Of a stretch of DNA of 64,000 bases, positions 45,133-57,073 are shown piece by piece. Under the pieces are notes generated by a model. It worked only from the letters and a program-made list of their open reading frames with translations, was not told the origin of the DNA and searched no databases. The position numbers and the translations under genes are program-made. The stretch's first letter is position 1. The number at the start of each line of letters is the position of its first letter. The stretch is from NCBI GenBank assembly GCA_019925795.1, contig CM034311.1, forward strand, positions 8,604,126 to 8,668,125. Direction: 5' to 3'. The stretch is from Dendrobium chrysotoxum. Taxonomy: Eukaryota > Streptophyta > Magnoliopsida > Asparagales > Orchidaceae.

Positions 45133-45615
45133 AGATTATTCAAAAATAAAATTTAACTATAAACTCAAAATGATTGTTACCTCTTTTTTAAAATATTTTA
45201 TTAATTTTAATCATCAAAATTGAGCCCTAAGACTTGCTCTCCAATGCTATGCAATTCCCTTATATATCTGCTCAACAATCCATAAAAAAAGTTAACATTT
45301 ATTGCTCCAAATAGTTAAAAAAGCTCAAATATTTTCTATTTACACAACTAACACTCAACTATATTTATTCACTAGAATACCACTCAAATTTCAGAAAAGC
45401 ACATCAAAATTCCAACGCAATAATTTTTTTAATGAGAACTTAAAGATTAGATCGTAACAAACACAAATATTTTGATTTAGAAAAAAAAAAATTAGCCCAA
45501 ACAAAAAAAAAATTACATCAAAGCCCCGGACCTATATATTTTTGTGCAGAAAGGTAAAAATAAATAAGAAAAATTAAAGAAGTTTTCTTACAAAAAATAT
45601 TAAGTTCTCAGAGAA
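45133..45615. other. No gene seen
   Basis: AT-rich with several poly(A) runs; nothing coding recognised. Confidence 0.5.
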
Positions 45616-45620
45616 AATAC

Positions 45621-45672
45621 CTTTTTATTGCTGCTGCAGTCTTCATGCCGAAGCTCTTCTCCTCTTTGAGGC
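45621..45672 (-). other. Candidate non-coding first exon of the PLAC8 gene
   Basis: A small GC-richer island. The minus strand ends GCAGCAATAAAAAG followed by GTATTTTC, a plausible donor at 45620. A TATA box lies about 30 bases upstream of the inferred start near 45672. An ATG at 45682 would be just upstream of that start. The next good acceptor on this strand before the PLAC8 ATG is at 42180. Link to the gene is inference only. Confidence 0.25.
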
Positions 45673-45692
45673 TCAATTCCATGTTGCTCACA

Positions 45693-45701
45693 GTTTATAT
45701 A
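45693..45701 (-). promoter_or_regulatory. Candidate TATA box
   Basis: The minus strand reads TATATAAAC within ACAGTATATAAACTGTG, itself a short palindrome. It sits just upstream of the GC-richer segment with a donor-like site. Could be the promoter of the PLAC8 transcript or chance in AT-rich DNA. Confidence 0.3.
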
Positions 45702-45759
45702 CTGTAAGTCAAAGAATATAATAATATTTAATTTTTTATGCCTAAAAAAAATTATATCT

Positions 45760-46300
45760 CATTCAAAGATTTTACAATAAATTGTCATTATATTAATATA
45801 TGCAAATAAAAAAAAGTTTTTTTGTCATTTGTAATTTGAACAGAGTTCTCATTATTCTGGATGCTGAGAAAAGATAAGAAAATTTTAATTGAATTTATCC
45901 ATTTTTAATTAAAAATTTGTTAGGCCTCATTTTCATAATTAAATATTTATTTTCATTTTTAACCCTTATGTACATTAACGGTGACATATGTCACCAATTT
46001 CATTCAGAAATTTGCAAGCGACAAATATAATTTGGTCTGAGGTTTCAATTTTAGTGACTTTGTCATAAAGGTGAGTTGACCAATTAAATATAATTTATAA
46101 AAATAGCAACAAAAAAATGGTAAAGATATGATCACAAACGATATGATTTGTAAAGTGAGCATAAGATCAAAGATCCAAATGGCAAAACAATGGGTGGATG
46201 GACTTCTAAAAGAAGATGAATTTGAATTAGGAATTGTGTTCCTTTCACATTTGGAGGCCAAGTATGTGTAGAATAGCAACTCATTTGAAAAAAAATTATA
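45760..46300. other. No gene seen
   Basis: AT-rich sequence; the 91-codon minus frame at 46004-46279 has no recognised domain and I do not call it. Confidence 0.45.
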
Positions 46301-46523
46301 GTGAATTCAGTTGTAAGATTGAGTGATTTATTGGGCTTGTTAGCTCATTATATACGGTTTAAAATATTTCAAGTAAGGGTATATGATCAAGAGTGTGAGA
46401 TTTATCAGTATTCTCCAGGTTTACTCCTATTTTATTTCTTTTTATTTTGTAATTATTCTTTTATACTCATGACTGGAAAGACATGTTGTAATTATAATTT
46501 CTGAGTATTATATATGATTTTGG

Positions 46524-46589
<66 letters not shown>

Positions 46590-47930
46590 GCCATTTACCA
46601 TTCACCTCATGCTTGCCTGAAAAGGAACCGAAGGAGAAGGGAGAAGAAGGAGGAGACAGAGAAAGGAAAGAAGGACTTTTGACCGTAAGATTCTTTGCGC
46701 TTTTACGAAAATTTCTCAGATTGAGATAGGTGACTCTAATCATATCTTTATTTTCAATTATTTTTATTTTGACTGCTGAATTTTCTTAAAAACTGATTTA
46801 ACTGTATTTTTCTCGATTTTATTGAACTTTCACTGCATAACTTTTTATATGTTATCATATTTGATATTATGAACATTTTAACTACAAAATTTCTGAATTT
46901 CACTTGATAAAGTGAGAGATATTGTATTTTGTATGAATTTTTCTAAATAGAAATTGATAGTTTATTGTATACATATTGCTAAAATAGGCATTGGGAATGA
47001 ATACTAGTATGTGATTGAGTAATCGATGGTCGCTATTACTGTTATAGATCATTGTGATAATAATATATGTGAAGATAAGTAAAAGCTAGTTTCACTGACG
47101 TTTACTAAAGACTAATTGACCTGTACAGGATTGTGGGTTGACGGGCTTTTCTTTAAATGTTATAGTTTGTTTTTATCCTCTACTAATTATTGTGATTCAT
47201 TGATTGAGAGTTATAAAGAGTTATTATTATGCCAATGAGCAAGGAGTAACAACTCTGTTTATTGAGCCATTGGTTACTAACAACTAACTTATTACTAGAA
47301 AAATATCGTTTTGCCAGGAATCTTTACTGATTTAGTGTGATTACTGAAGTACATGTTATTGATTCATTATTATTATACAACTTTATTATTACTATACTGA
47401 TTATTATCACTATACAAATTCACTGTTATGATTATTATATTGCTCTATGGTATTGTCATCAACGATATTGTTACTGAATCACTGCTTTTGATATTGATTC
47501 ACTAATACTATTGCTAGTTATCGACCCACTATAACCAATTATGGGATATACTATCCTTATGATTATGGTTTCAACGGCCTTCTTTGAGGCTTTAGTTCTA
47601 CTGATTTATATGATTTTCTTGTTGATTAAAGAGTACTACTATGAGGACTATTTTATTGATTTGACACCCATACAGATCTATTGGTTTCTACATTGTACTA
47701 ACTTATTGGCTTTAGTACTATACTATCTATAAACTTCATTATATTACATGTGAGCTTTATTTTTTTTACACTGATTCATAATCATTGATTCATATTGTTA
47801 CAAATTGACTAATGACATGCATATGGCTTTTTTACTATACTTTGAGTTCAGTTGTAAGATTTAGTAACCTATTGGGCTTTTAGCTCATTATATATGGTTT
47901 AAATAACTTCAATCAAGGTAGGGGATCCTC
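46300..47930 (-). mobile_element. Probable 3' LTR region of the chromovirus-type gypsy element
   Basis: Lies directly beyond (minus sense) the chromodomain end of the gypsy pol and a G-rich run (47932-47947) in polypurine-tract position. It contains a ~75-bp direct repeat, 46303-46378 and 47850-47925, sharing TCAGTTGTAAGATT, TATTGGGCTT, TAGCTCATTATATA and GGTTTAAA. Near 47110-47300 the words GACTAATT, GGGTTGACGGGCTTTT and TGAGCAAGGAGTAACAAC resemble 54925-55090. Exact LTR ends were not found. The 63-codon frame at 47541 is not supported. Confidence 0.45.
46527..46585. repeat. (TA)n microsatellite
   Basis: About 29 uninterrupted TA dinucleotides. It creates the Tyr-Ile repeats of the open frames 46492-46743 and 46514-46729, which are not genes. 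Confidence 0.97.
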
Positions 47931-47931
47931 T

Positions 47932-47947
47932 CCCCCCCCCCCCCCCC
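47932..47947 (-). other. Homopolymer C16 (G16 on minus), possible polypurine tract
   Basis: Sixteen C residues on the plus strand. On the minus strand this G-run followed by AGAGGATCCCC lies between the gypsy chromodomain and its presumed 3' LTR, where the polypurine tract belongs. The length may be expanded by slippage. Confidence 0.6.
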
Positions 47948-48446
47948 AGACTCTCTTTCAATCCTATTTCTCCACTATACCTTGACCATCAAAATTTATT
48001 TGCTCCTCAATTTCTTGACATTATCTGCCAGAATGCTATCAGGCTCTTCCTTATACTACAGATTCAAATGAACCTCAACATCATCAGCATATAATCTTTT
48101 CTAAGTATCAAATACCCACTTTCTCAAAAAAGATACATGAAATACACTATGCATATTGACATATGATTAGATAATAATAACTTATAAGTGGAACTATCAA
48201 TCCTCTCAATAATCACAAAAGGTCAAATGTATCTTGGACTCAGCTTATTGATTCTTCCAAATATGCTGACACTTTTTATATGACTGACTTTGACATAAAT
48301 AAAATTATTAGTCTGGAACTCAACTAACCTATGTTTTTTATCATAATTTTTCTTCTATATATCCTGAGCAAACTTCAATCTTTCTCTAATCAAATGAATC
48401 TTAGATGTAGTGTCGTCTATAAAAGCTAACCCCATCACCTGCCTAC

Positions 48447-48666
48447 TATAATAGCCCAAACTCTTAACTATTAAGATATTATTAGCTTTGGCTTAAGGGC
48501 CTCATAGTTTTTTCCTTTTGATGTAACTTCCCAGGAGGTCCTCCATCCCATGATTTCTCCAGGATAAACACGCTTAACTACAGAGTTTCTCAATGAAATT
48601 TTAAATATTACACCAAAATGTATCTTGTTGTTTAAGAGTTTAGCTTCTTTTATTTAAGGGGTTTCA
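48447..48666 (-). repeat. Cassandra 3' LTR
   Basis: 220 bp, same length as its partner at 48900-49119. Minus strand TGAAACCCC start at 48666. Confidence 0.82.
48527..48590 (-). other. 5S-rRNA-derived segment in Cassandra LTR
   Basis: The minus strand reads AGTTAAGCGTG (box A core of 5S), then GGGATGGAGGACCTCCTGGG, close to the 5S 3' half. The middle has drifted. It is a retroelement promoter-like remnant, not a functional 5S rRNA gene. Confidence 0.82.
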
Positions 48667-48899
48667 TAATCTCCCCCACTTAAGTAACTGACATTCTCGT
48701 CAGCATCTTTATCATAAAATCATCCACCAGGCATATATGATTCTAGAGGTGGTCTCTATAAGTTTAAGTGGTAACTCAGGCCATATAACACTTTATCACA
48801 TATAAAGTTTAAAAGGTGGCTCCCATGATGTAGCACTTTGCTTTGTATGACACTTAATTTCCATGCATCTTCCAGCTGGTGTATTATTTTGATTCTATT

Positions 48900-49119
48900 T
48901 GTAATAGCCCAAACTCTTAACTATTGAGATATTATTTGCTTTGGCCTAAGAGCCTCACAGTTTTATCTTATTAATATAACTTCCTAGGAGGTCACCTATC
49001 CCTGAATTTTTTTAGGATAAGCACGCTTAACTATAGAGTTTCTTAATAAAATTTCAACCATTACATCAAAAGCCACCTTGATGTTTAAGAGTTTAGCTTC
49101 ATTTACTTAAGGGGTTTCA
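48900..49119 (-). repeat. Cassandra 5' LTR
   Basis: 220 bp; ends TATTACA on the minus strand at 48900, retaining TG...CA termini. Its 5S-like segment is at 48979-49043 (AGTTAAGCGTGC intact, CCTAGGAAGTT variant). Confidence 0.82.
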
Positions 49120-51395
49120 TATTTATTACCCACCTTTATCAAAGATAAAGGGATCATGTACTTCTTACCATATAGATCTTCATAAGGGGCCATACTTATA
49201 TTTGAATGATCCTATTGTTATAAGAAAACTCTATCAGTAAGTTATGATCCTCCTAACTATCCCCAAAACTTAGAACACAAAGTCTCAAAAGATCTTCCAA
49301 TACCTAAATAATCCTTTTAGGCTGTTTGTCTATCTTTGAATGAAAAGTCATACTGAAGTGCAAGTTTATACCCAATCCCTGCTAAATACCTCTCTATAAC
49401 CTAGACATAAACTGACCACCATGATCAGATATAATCACCTTCGATACACCATTTAATCTAATAATATCTCTAACATATCTTTATACCAATCTATCTCCAT
49501 ATATCTGTCTGCTGAATCAGAATGAAATATTGAGACATCATTAGTAGAGTAATAATAACCTATATAATATTATACCCCTATCTCAATCTTGGAAATCCCA
49601 TAGTAAAATCCATCATTACCTCTTCTCACTTTCCCTCTGGAATAGATAATGGTTATAAAAGACCTCCTCATTGCTTATAGGCCTCACACTTTGAAATAAA
49701 CTATTTTATGTTTTTCTTCAATCCATGCCACTAGATCATACCTTTTGAATCTCCATACATCTTACTACTTCCTAGATGAATAATATAACATAAATAATGT
49801 GATTCATGTACAATCTCAGCTCTTAACCCATCAATAGAAGGAACCCGTAATCTATCTTTACAAAAAATAATACCATAATTAGATATAAAAACTTTGGGTC
49901 TCTTACCATATTTAATCAGGCCACTTAATTTTATATACTCTATATTTGACTTCTGAGCTTCCTAAATTCTTTCCTACATAGTAGGCTGAATAATCATCTA
50001 GGCTAATAAATTCAGATCTGTATCCACAGATGCTACCTCTATCTGTAGCTTGTCTAAATCTCAAATAAGAAAGTTTATAGAAGTGAGTAATGAAAGAGAA
50101 GTACTTGAAGACTTTCAACTCAAAATATATTCTATTATATTTGCCTTACCAGACTGATACTAAATAGAAAGATCATGATCTTTGCTTAGCTCTAGGCATT
50201 TCCTCTATCTCAAATTTAGATCCTTCTTAGTGAAGATGTATTTTAAACTATGATGATTTATGAATATCTCACATCTAACTCTGTATAAATAATACCTCCA
50301 AATCTTTAAAGCAAATACAACAGTAGCTAACTCTATATCATGTGTCAGATAAGTCTTTTCATATGGCTTTAACTATCAAGATGCATAAGAAATTACTTTA
50401 TCATACTACATCAACATGCATCCTAATCCTTTTAGTGAACCATCACTAAAAACTTGAAACCCGTTTGTACCTACAGGAATAGTTAGAATCAGAGTAGAAG
50501 TTAAATAATCTTTCAATATCTTAAAACTCTCCTTATACTTCAGAGTCCATATAACATCTACTAACTTATGAGTCAGTCTCATCAATGGTAAGAAATTTGG
50601 ATAAAACCCCTAAACAAATTTTTGATAGCAACCAGCCAAGCCTAATAATTTACGAACCTCAAAAACTATAGTAAGCCTTAGCAAATCATAAATAACATGA
50701 TCCTTCTAGGTATCTATTGAAATACCTATACTGCTCATGACGTGCCCAAGAAATAAAATATCATTCAATCACAACTCACACTTTAAGAACTTAGCATATA
50801 GCTAAAGCTGCCTCAAAATCTTTAGAGCAGTCCTCAAGTGTGTTGCATGCTCATCTTCAGATTTGAAATAAATCAAAATATTATCTATCAAAATAATTAT
50901 AAATTGGTCTAGATACTTCTTGAAAGCCTTATTCATTAAATTCATGAAGACTACTAGGAAATAATCACTCTAAATTACATGACTAAAAACTTATAATGCC
51001 TATAGCTCATATTAAATGTAATCTTCATCACATCCTCCTCTCTCACCTTTAACTAATGATAACCAGATCAGAAATCAACCTTAAAAAAGTATAGAACATT
51101 CAGCCAGTTGATAAAAAAACTCATTGATCCTAGGAAAATGATAATTATTCTTGATAATTACCTTATGCAATTCTCTGTAATCGATACATATCCATAAGGT
51201 ACCATCCTTCTTCTTGAAAAATAACATAGGTTCTCCCCATAGAAATAAATTGGGAAGGATAAAGCCTCGATCCATCAACTCCTAAAGCTCCTTATGTACC
51301 ATCTTATACGGAGCTTTAGATATTGAGGCTATACCCTAGAATACATCAATACAAAACTCAATATCTCTATTTAGAAGCAAGTTAACAGAATCTCA

Positions 51396-53045
51396 TCTCA
51401 TTGCCAAATTTCATATTTAATAGTTAATAATAGATTCCCTTCTCTTTGCCAACAAATTTTCACATTTCATTCAAAATTCATATATTTTAATGAATTGTAT
51501 GAAATAAAATATAACTGGTCTCAATTTAGAATTTGTCAAAATGCCTTAATAGTAGGTAACAGAAAATACTACTGAGCAAAAATTCATATTTTAAGAAATT
51601 AACCAAATTATCATAGATCGTGTAATTAAACTAAAGCACTACTTTTATATGTTAAAATAAAATTTTAAATTAATAAAAATTCTATTTTTCAAAATCACCC
51701 AATAGAAAATCTTAAATAAATACTTATAATGACTAAAATAGTCGTATCGATAGCATATCAAAAGTTAAATGGATAAAAGTTTCCAAAATATAATAAAACT
51801 ATATTTTTCTGAAACCAAAATCCAATTTTGATAAAAAAATCAAAAAATACTGAAATATTAAAATTTGAGATAGGAAAAACCTAACCTACCTCGATCTAAA
51901 CAAATTTTAGAACCGAGCCGGCAACTAAACTTTCGCTCTCTACAAAATCCCTCTCACTCTTTCACTAACTTGGCTGCCCAAGAAAGGAATGGAAGGGAAT
52001 AGTAGATTTGGATATTTTTAATAAAAAAATTTACTTTAGCACCGCGGAAACACATAGAGCTAGACACAACGCTCCCTACAAAATTTATAGTGCCGCCTTT
52101 TACGCTAGAGCACCAAATTAAATGGACATTTTCTCGAGACTACAACATCGGGGTGCTCCAGGGAAAATTCCAAAATTTTCTAATATGCATTTAAACCCCA
52201 AAAATTTATTACAGAACACATGCAAACCTTCACATGCATAGGAAACACTCTTAGACATCAACAAAAGAGTGTAAATGTAAAAAATTAAAAGGTTACCTGA
52301 TGTCCACTCGGTTCGGACCAATTTGAGTAAAACTCTGAATTTGAAAGTCTTGTAGACTAAATTTTCTCAGGCGAGGTCCACAATATTTTGGATTCTTAGG
52401 AAATCCATGTAAAAGACTATACCGTCTTGGTATTTACTCAATAATTCTTTTTAATGCTCAATGAGATTGACTATCTCAACAAGATTAGGAATTGGAGTGT
52501 TTGATAGGCTAGATTGTAATTTTCTTAGTGATTTGACCAACTCGATGTGAATGCACAATCTTGAGAGTTAATGAAAGTTCTTCATTTAGTGTTTCAAACA
52601 TAATTAAAGAGAACTCTAAGGTATTAATTTATTTTGAAGAATGTACTCTACTAATATGAAATAAATTATTGCATCACTAACATCTGTAGATCTTCAACCA
52701 ACATCTTCTGTTATCCATGAAAATGGTAGGATTGAGATCAAATGTCCTAGAGTGAAGCCTATTTATGAGTTGTGAGGGATCATCACATTTTTTGATGATT
52801 AGACACCCTAATTTAGCGCAATAGATGAGTAACTTTTTCCTTATCATTCTTATACTTGGGCTTGAAGCCCTTTAGAGGGTGAGAATAAGTTGTCATCGCC
52901 TTATCTTGTATAGCGATTAGTGTAGTTCAAGTCACCTCTATAATCATTATTCTATTAAGCGCCTCGATAGTAGTGACCACCTTTAGAGAATGTCCCTAGA
53001 ATAAATTTTTAAAAGGAATTCCTTTAATAATTAAATAGTGGAAAA
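51396..53045. other. No recognisable gene; possible LTR or leader debris
   Basis: Homology to gypsy pol ends at 51395. The segment 51900-52330 is somewhat GC-richer (GCACCGCGG, GTGCCGCC, GAGCACC) and resembles the LTR or leader of Ty3/gypsy elements in style only. The 67-codon minus frame at 52118-52321 has no recognised domain. Nothing firm in 52330-53045. Confidence 0.4.
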
Positions 53046-53049
53046 CAAA

Positions 53050-54130
53050 ACCCCAAAAATAATTTAAGAGTGATGCTAGTCATTCCAAAATTAAATTCAA
53101 GACCATCTCAAAGAGACGAATCCAACAAGCTCAAGTTCACCAAATTCTAACATCATTAAGACACTCAAGTGCTCAATAAATAATTCATGATCGAGGGAGT
53201 TGATATCGGTCATCTATTGAAACACTCCCAACGTTCCCTTGATATTCTCCCTATTTACTAGTCATGCCACTCCCAAAAAACTATAAATAGACCCCCCATT
53301 CTCCATAAAGAGGGGGAGGAAGAGAAGAAAAATGAAGGATCTCTCTTGCTTTCTTAAACTTGCACCTCCAGCAAGATCTCTTCCTAACCACCAACCATCG
53401 CCAGACTCTGACTATCGTTGGACTTTCAACTATTCATTAGTTACTGTTGGATCTTTTTCCAAAAATAAAAAATTTCCATATAGCCTCCCAATGGCTGATT
53501 AATACTGAATCTCCAATCATCCCTAGACATTAATGGAACATTCTCTGCTATTCAATCTATATCAAGGGGAGCAATCTTCTGAAGTTTAAAAATCTCTTCA
53601 ACATATTATCTTCTCCCTGAGCTTGTGTTAAGGGATTTGTTGACATCATTCAACTACGATCCTTTCGACCTCCATCGCCAGCTAACTATGGTCATTTCAA
53701 CCATCAACCGATTACGGTCCTTCCAACCTCTATCGCCTGCCGACAACGGTCCCTTTGACCACCGTCACTTGACTACAACTCTTCTGACCTCTGTCACTTA
53801 CCGACTATGGCCCCTCCGACCTCCGTTTCCTAACTACAGCTCTACCAACCAAATAAATAGGGCAATATTATCTTGAGAACATCTATGTCATTCTTCAACT
53901 ATGTAATGCACTCTCTACAATGTGTATTTTAGCCAATGCCTTCCTCTAAGAAGAGACATTATTTGTAATGAACCACTAACACTAGTGGATTTATTTAAAC
54001 TAGATCAGGCCCCATGATTTTTCTCCATTTTTAGGGTTTTCCATGTAAAAATTTTGATCTCTTATGAATACTACACCCCTCTCTTTTATCTATCTGTTTG
54101 ATGGATCTTCATTCAAAGCTAAGACATTAA
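53050..54130 (+). mobile_element. LTR-like block with TATA box, homologous to 32390-33185
   Basis: Plus-strand counterpart of 32390-33185, with the same ordered words up to the TATA box and the following G-run. Downstream are tandem units of CCGACTACGGTCCTTCCGACC style (53640-53840). These generate the 83-codon frame at 53625-53876, which is not a gene. Further 3' the sequence runs to about 54130 without a clear LTR end. No internal region or PBS was recognised, so this may be a solo or truncated LTR. Confidence 0.55.
53281..53290 (+). promoter_or_regulatory. TATA box of LTR-like block
   Basis: CTATAAATAG, followed by ACCCCCC. The same TATA and downstream words are found in the inverted copy at 32728-32736, which supports conservation rather than chance. 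Confidence 0.65.
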
Positions 54131-54139
54131 GCTTTATAT

Positions 54140-54835
54140 CTCTCTATCACTGCAAATATTCTAGGACGCAAGAAGTGGATTTTAAAATATAATCGAATGA
54201 CAATCAATTATAACTTATAACTAAGTTGTATACATACTTATAGTTAATATATTTTTTTAAAATAGAGATTTATCCTAAATATTAGTCCTAAACTAAATAA
54301 ATATTATGAATGCAACTATTTAATTATAAATTAGCATTAGTATAATTCCTAATTAGACTTTTTGGCCTGCTCCAGCTTAAAAAAAATACAACTTAATTTA
54401 ATTTATATATTTTAACAAAAGCATTAATTTTCATCATATAAAAAAATAAAAAATTTTAAATTCATTACCTATTTTTAGTAAAATTAGTGTTCAAAATGAG
54501 AAATCAAATTTAACCAAAATTTTGGTTTTAAACAACCAAATCATTTCTCACATAAGAATTCACTCATTCAATCACATAGGAGTTCGACACAAATTTGCCC
54601 CCTCAACCTGTTTTGACATCCCTACCCGACCCACCAATCAGCCAAAGCAGGCAATTAGCTTGAACCTACCAATCAACACAGCCTGATCTGGCAATTTCAA
54701 AATTTCATTATATGATATGCATACTTGTTACAGTGGATATATATCTGGTGAAAAAGAACATTTTTACATTTTCTTATAAATTTCACTAATTTTGATTCAT
54801 ATACAAATTTTATATGCATTAATATGATGTATTGA
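54140..54835. other. No gene seen
   Basis: AT-rich sequence. Words such as CCCGACCCACC near 54630 resemble subterminal repeats of hAT or MULE elements, but no termini were found. Confidence 0.4.
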
Positions 54836-54839
54836 GCTG

Positions 54840-55225
54840 AACATTGAGCAAGGCATCAGATATTTATTATGTTATATATGCCATAAAATATGTGTATGTT
54901 AGAAAAGTTGGCCAGAAATAATTGACTAATTCGGGTTAGCTAGAGACATGTTGCCTTATATAGAAGGGTAGGCTGACGAGCTTTTATTTAAAATAAAATT
55001 GATGGTGTAATCCTAAAAAATATGAAAAGAAAGGCAAGATGAGAGAGATTGATATGATATGATACGCTGATGAGCACGAAGTGACAACTTTTGACATGAA
55101 AGCCACCTAACCTAAATGACTTACGATATGTTTAATTCCTAAAAATAGGACTGGATACAGGAAAAAAAATCACATATAGCTGGATCCCTTATCTTGCTTA
55201 TAATGCTTAAATATACATATGACAT

Positions 55226-55266
<41 letters not shown>

Positions 55267-55438
55267 AAATTACATAATTAACATGGCAACATATTTAATA
55301 TAAACACTATATGACAAACATATGATAATGACATGCATACTTATTTAATAAAAAATTATAAAAACTATTTTGGAACTGCTGGGTATAAGATTGACAAAAC
55401 TTACTGATCATTATTCACTCAGTTACTGATCACTGCTC
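54840..55438. mobile_element. LTR-like fragment resembling 46990-47300
   Basis: Shares TGAGCAAGG, GACTAATT, GGCTGACGAGCTTTT versus GGTTGACGGGCTTTT, and GAGCACGAAGTGACAAC versus GAGCAAGGAGTAACAAC with the presumed gypsy LTR region. A (TA)n run lies at 55228-55263. The copia 2 LTR inserted at its right edge. Confidence 0.35.
55228..55263. repeat. (TA)n microsatellite
   Basis: About 18 TA dinucleotides, uninterrupted. Confidence 0.95.
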
Positions 55439-55443
55439 TTAGG

Positions 55444-57059
55444 TGAAAGTGCGAATTGGTTGTTAGACATATTAATTACGTCCCTAGGCTAACCAAGAGG
55501 GGAGGGTTAATTGGTACTTTTAAAAATTACTCTTGGAATTTTGAAACATTTTTAATTACAAACTTAGGTAAATCATACTGTATGATGGAAATTCATACTG
55601 TACGAATAGAGATAATTTTTGATTCTTTTCAACCACAGAAAAATAAAATACAGTGCAGTAAGAAAATGCAGTAAGTAAAAAATAAGAATAGAGAACACCA
55701 GATTTTATAGTGGTTCGGTCAAACACGACCTACATCCACTCCCAAGAGACTCCTCTAGGTATTGCACTAAACCAAAGTGACTCTTTTTTAGCCCCCACAG
55801 CAAGGCGGAGAAGCCTTTACAAACTCTCTTCCACCAAATTTCGGTGCAGCAGAGAACCAACGTCCTTTTTCACCTTCCTAGTGAAGGCAGAGAACCAACA
55901 TATCCTTTCACATCATCCTGATGTAGGCAGAGAGCCCACTCATCCTTTCACACCTTCCTGGTGTCGGCAAAATACTGTCATCCTTTTTCACACTCCTGGT
56001 GACGGTAGAGAACTGGAAACTTCTCGAACAACTTCCTTGCAAGAGCCTCCAAGGAGATTGGAAAGAAGCTTGAAGTACAAATAATGAGATCCTCACACTT
56101 GGATAACCTTGTGAATTCCCTCACAATTTTCTCTCCATAAATATCACAACTCTCCCTCCCAAACTCTCTCCCAAACACTCTCCCTTTCACTCACAAGAAG
56201 AATTTTCGCAGAAGAGTTATCACATGCCTGTTTTTAGGACCCTTAAGTACTAAGGAAAAGAAAAATCATCCAAAATTTGAATATTTCAAATTTTGCGGGT
56301 ACCGATCATCCCATAAGATTGCATATTATATTGTATGAATAGTTCAAATTTCTGAATGATTCATTCCGTATGATCCCCATACGAACCTAATTCAGAGCCG
56401 TTCATACCTCAAAACCTCCTGTACAAACTCTATTTTGTACTGTACGAATAGTTCAAAAAATTAAACGATTCGTCCAGTACGATGTCGTATGAACCATTCA
56501 GAGTCGTTCGTCCCGATGGTTCATCCCGTACAAACATGTCATATAACCATTTAAAGTCGTTCGTCCTGACGGTTCGTCCTGTATGAACATGTCGTACGAA
56601 CCATTCAGAGCCGTTCGTCCCTAAAATTCTTATGTACTAAGGCCATTTCGTACTGTACGAATAGTACTTAAAAAAAATTTTGATCAAACTGGTTCATTTT
56701 AGAGGACAAATAACACAGATCATCTCGTACGATCCAATATCATTTTGTACGATCAGGTTTTAAAAATTAAGTTTTTCACTCATCTAGTGTGTATGTGCAC
56801 AGTTATCCAACTTACAATCACACTCTCTCAGACTCAAGAAAATAAAAATACAGACTTCACTTACAGTAAACATGAACAAATGAACTTGAAGTCTTCAACA
56901 ATCTGGAGTATAAATTTCCTGAAAAATATGTTAGTACACACAAAAAAAACTCTAATATTTACTAGGAGAAAAATAAAATAAACAATAAGCTTTTATAATC
57001 ATAAAAAATAACTTGTATCAAAATTCACTTGAACGAACTGATTTGCACAAATCATAACA
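55444..57059 (-). repeat. 3' LTR of copia 2 (1,616 bp)
   Basis: Minus strand starts TGTTATGATT at 57059 right after the polypurine tract and ends CGCACTTTCA at 55444. It aligns with the copia 1 5' LTR. It contains five ~40-bp units with CAGAGAACC words (55845-56015), against three in the copia 1 LTR, and a CGTAC-rich stretch (56290-56750). Frames at 55456, 55710, 55908, 55978 and 56745 fall inside and are not genes. Confidence 0.9.
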
Positions 57060-57073
57060 ATCTCTCCCTTTTT
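57060..57073 (-). other. Polypurine tract of copia 2
   Basis: The minus strand reads AAAAAGGGAGAGAT immediately before the LTR start TGTTATG. This is the standard plus-strand priming site and fixes the LTR boundary. Confidence 0.88.

Larger units (their letters stand above)
48447..49119 (-). mobile_element. Cassandra TRIM retrotransposon with 5S-like LTRs
   Basis: Two direct repeats of 220 bp each (48447-48666 and 48900-49119) bracket 233 bp of non-coding DNA. On the minus strand they start TGAAACCCC and end GGGCTATTACA (ATTATA in the other). Both contain a 5S-rRNA-like segment. A purine-rich AGTGGGGGAGATTA (48667-48680) adjoins the start of the 3' LTR. The gypsy integrase frame is readable on both sides (IKVGN to the right, IREKLKFAQDIQKK to the left), so the element inserted into the gypsy pol. 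PBS and target duplication are not clear. Confidence 0.85.
47950..51395 (-). pseudogene. Ty3/gypsy chromovirus-type pol, degraded and 5'-truncated
   Basis: Minus-strand order is RT, RNase H, integrase, chromodomain-like end. RT starts near 51395 (DIEFCIDV, SKAPYKM) with MDRGFILP, FFKKKDGTLWICIDYRELHKV and FPRINEFF at 51278-51090. Degraded RT follows to about 50850 (DQF...DNIL in place of the catalytic DDIL). RNase H with YEKTYLTHDIELATVVFALKIW and HHSLKYIFTKKDLNLR lies near 50400-50190, then SGKANIIEYILS. Integrase shows CEAYK and GLL.PLSIPE (49700-49630), SDHGGQF (near 49430), NMAPYEDLYGKKYMIPL (49200-49150) and INKLSPRYI (near 48230). The end (48130-47960) resembles a chromodomain. Many stops and frameshifts. 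It is interrupted by a Cassandra TRIM at 48447-49119. Gag and protease are missing. Confidence 0.88.

Noticed and set aside
46492..46743. Frames with Tyr-Ile repeats on both strands
   Set aside because: Translation of a (TA)n microsatellite.
48527..48590. 5S rRNA gene
   Set aside because: Only part of 5S is present, the middle has drifted, and the same piece recurs in the partner LTR of a small retroelement.
53625..53876. 83-codon plus frame
   Set aside because: Made of CCGACTACGGTCC-type tandem units in an LTR-like block.
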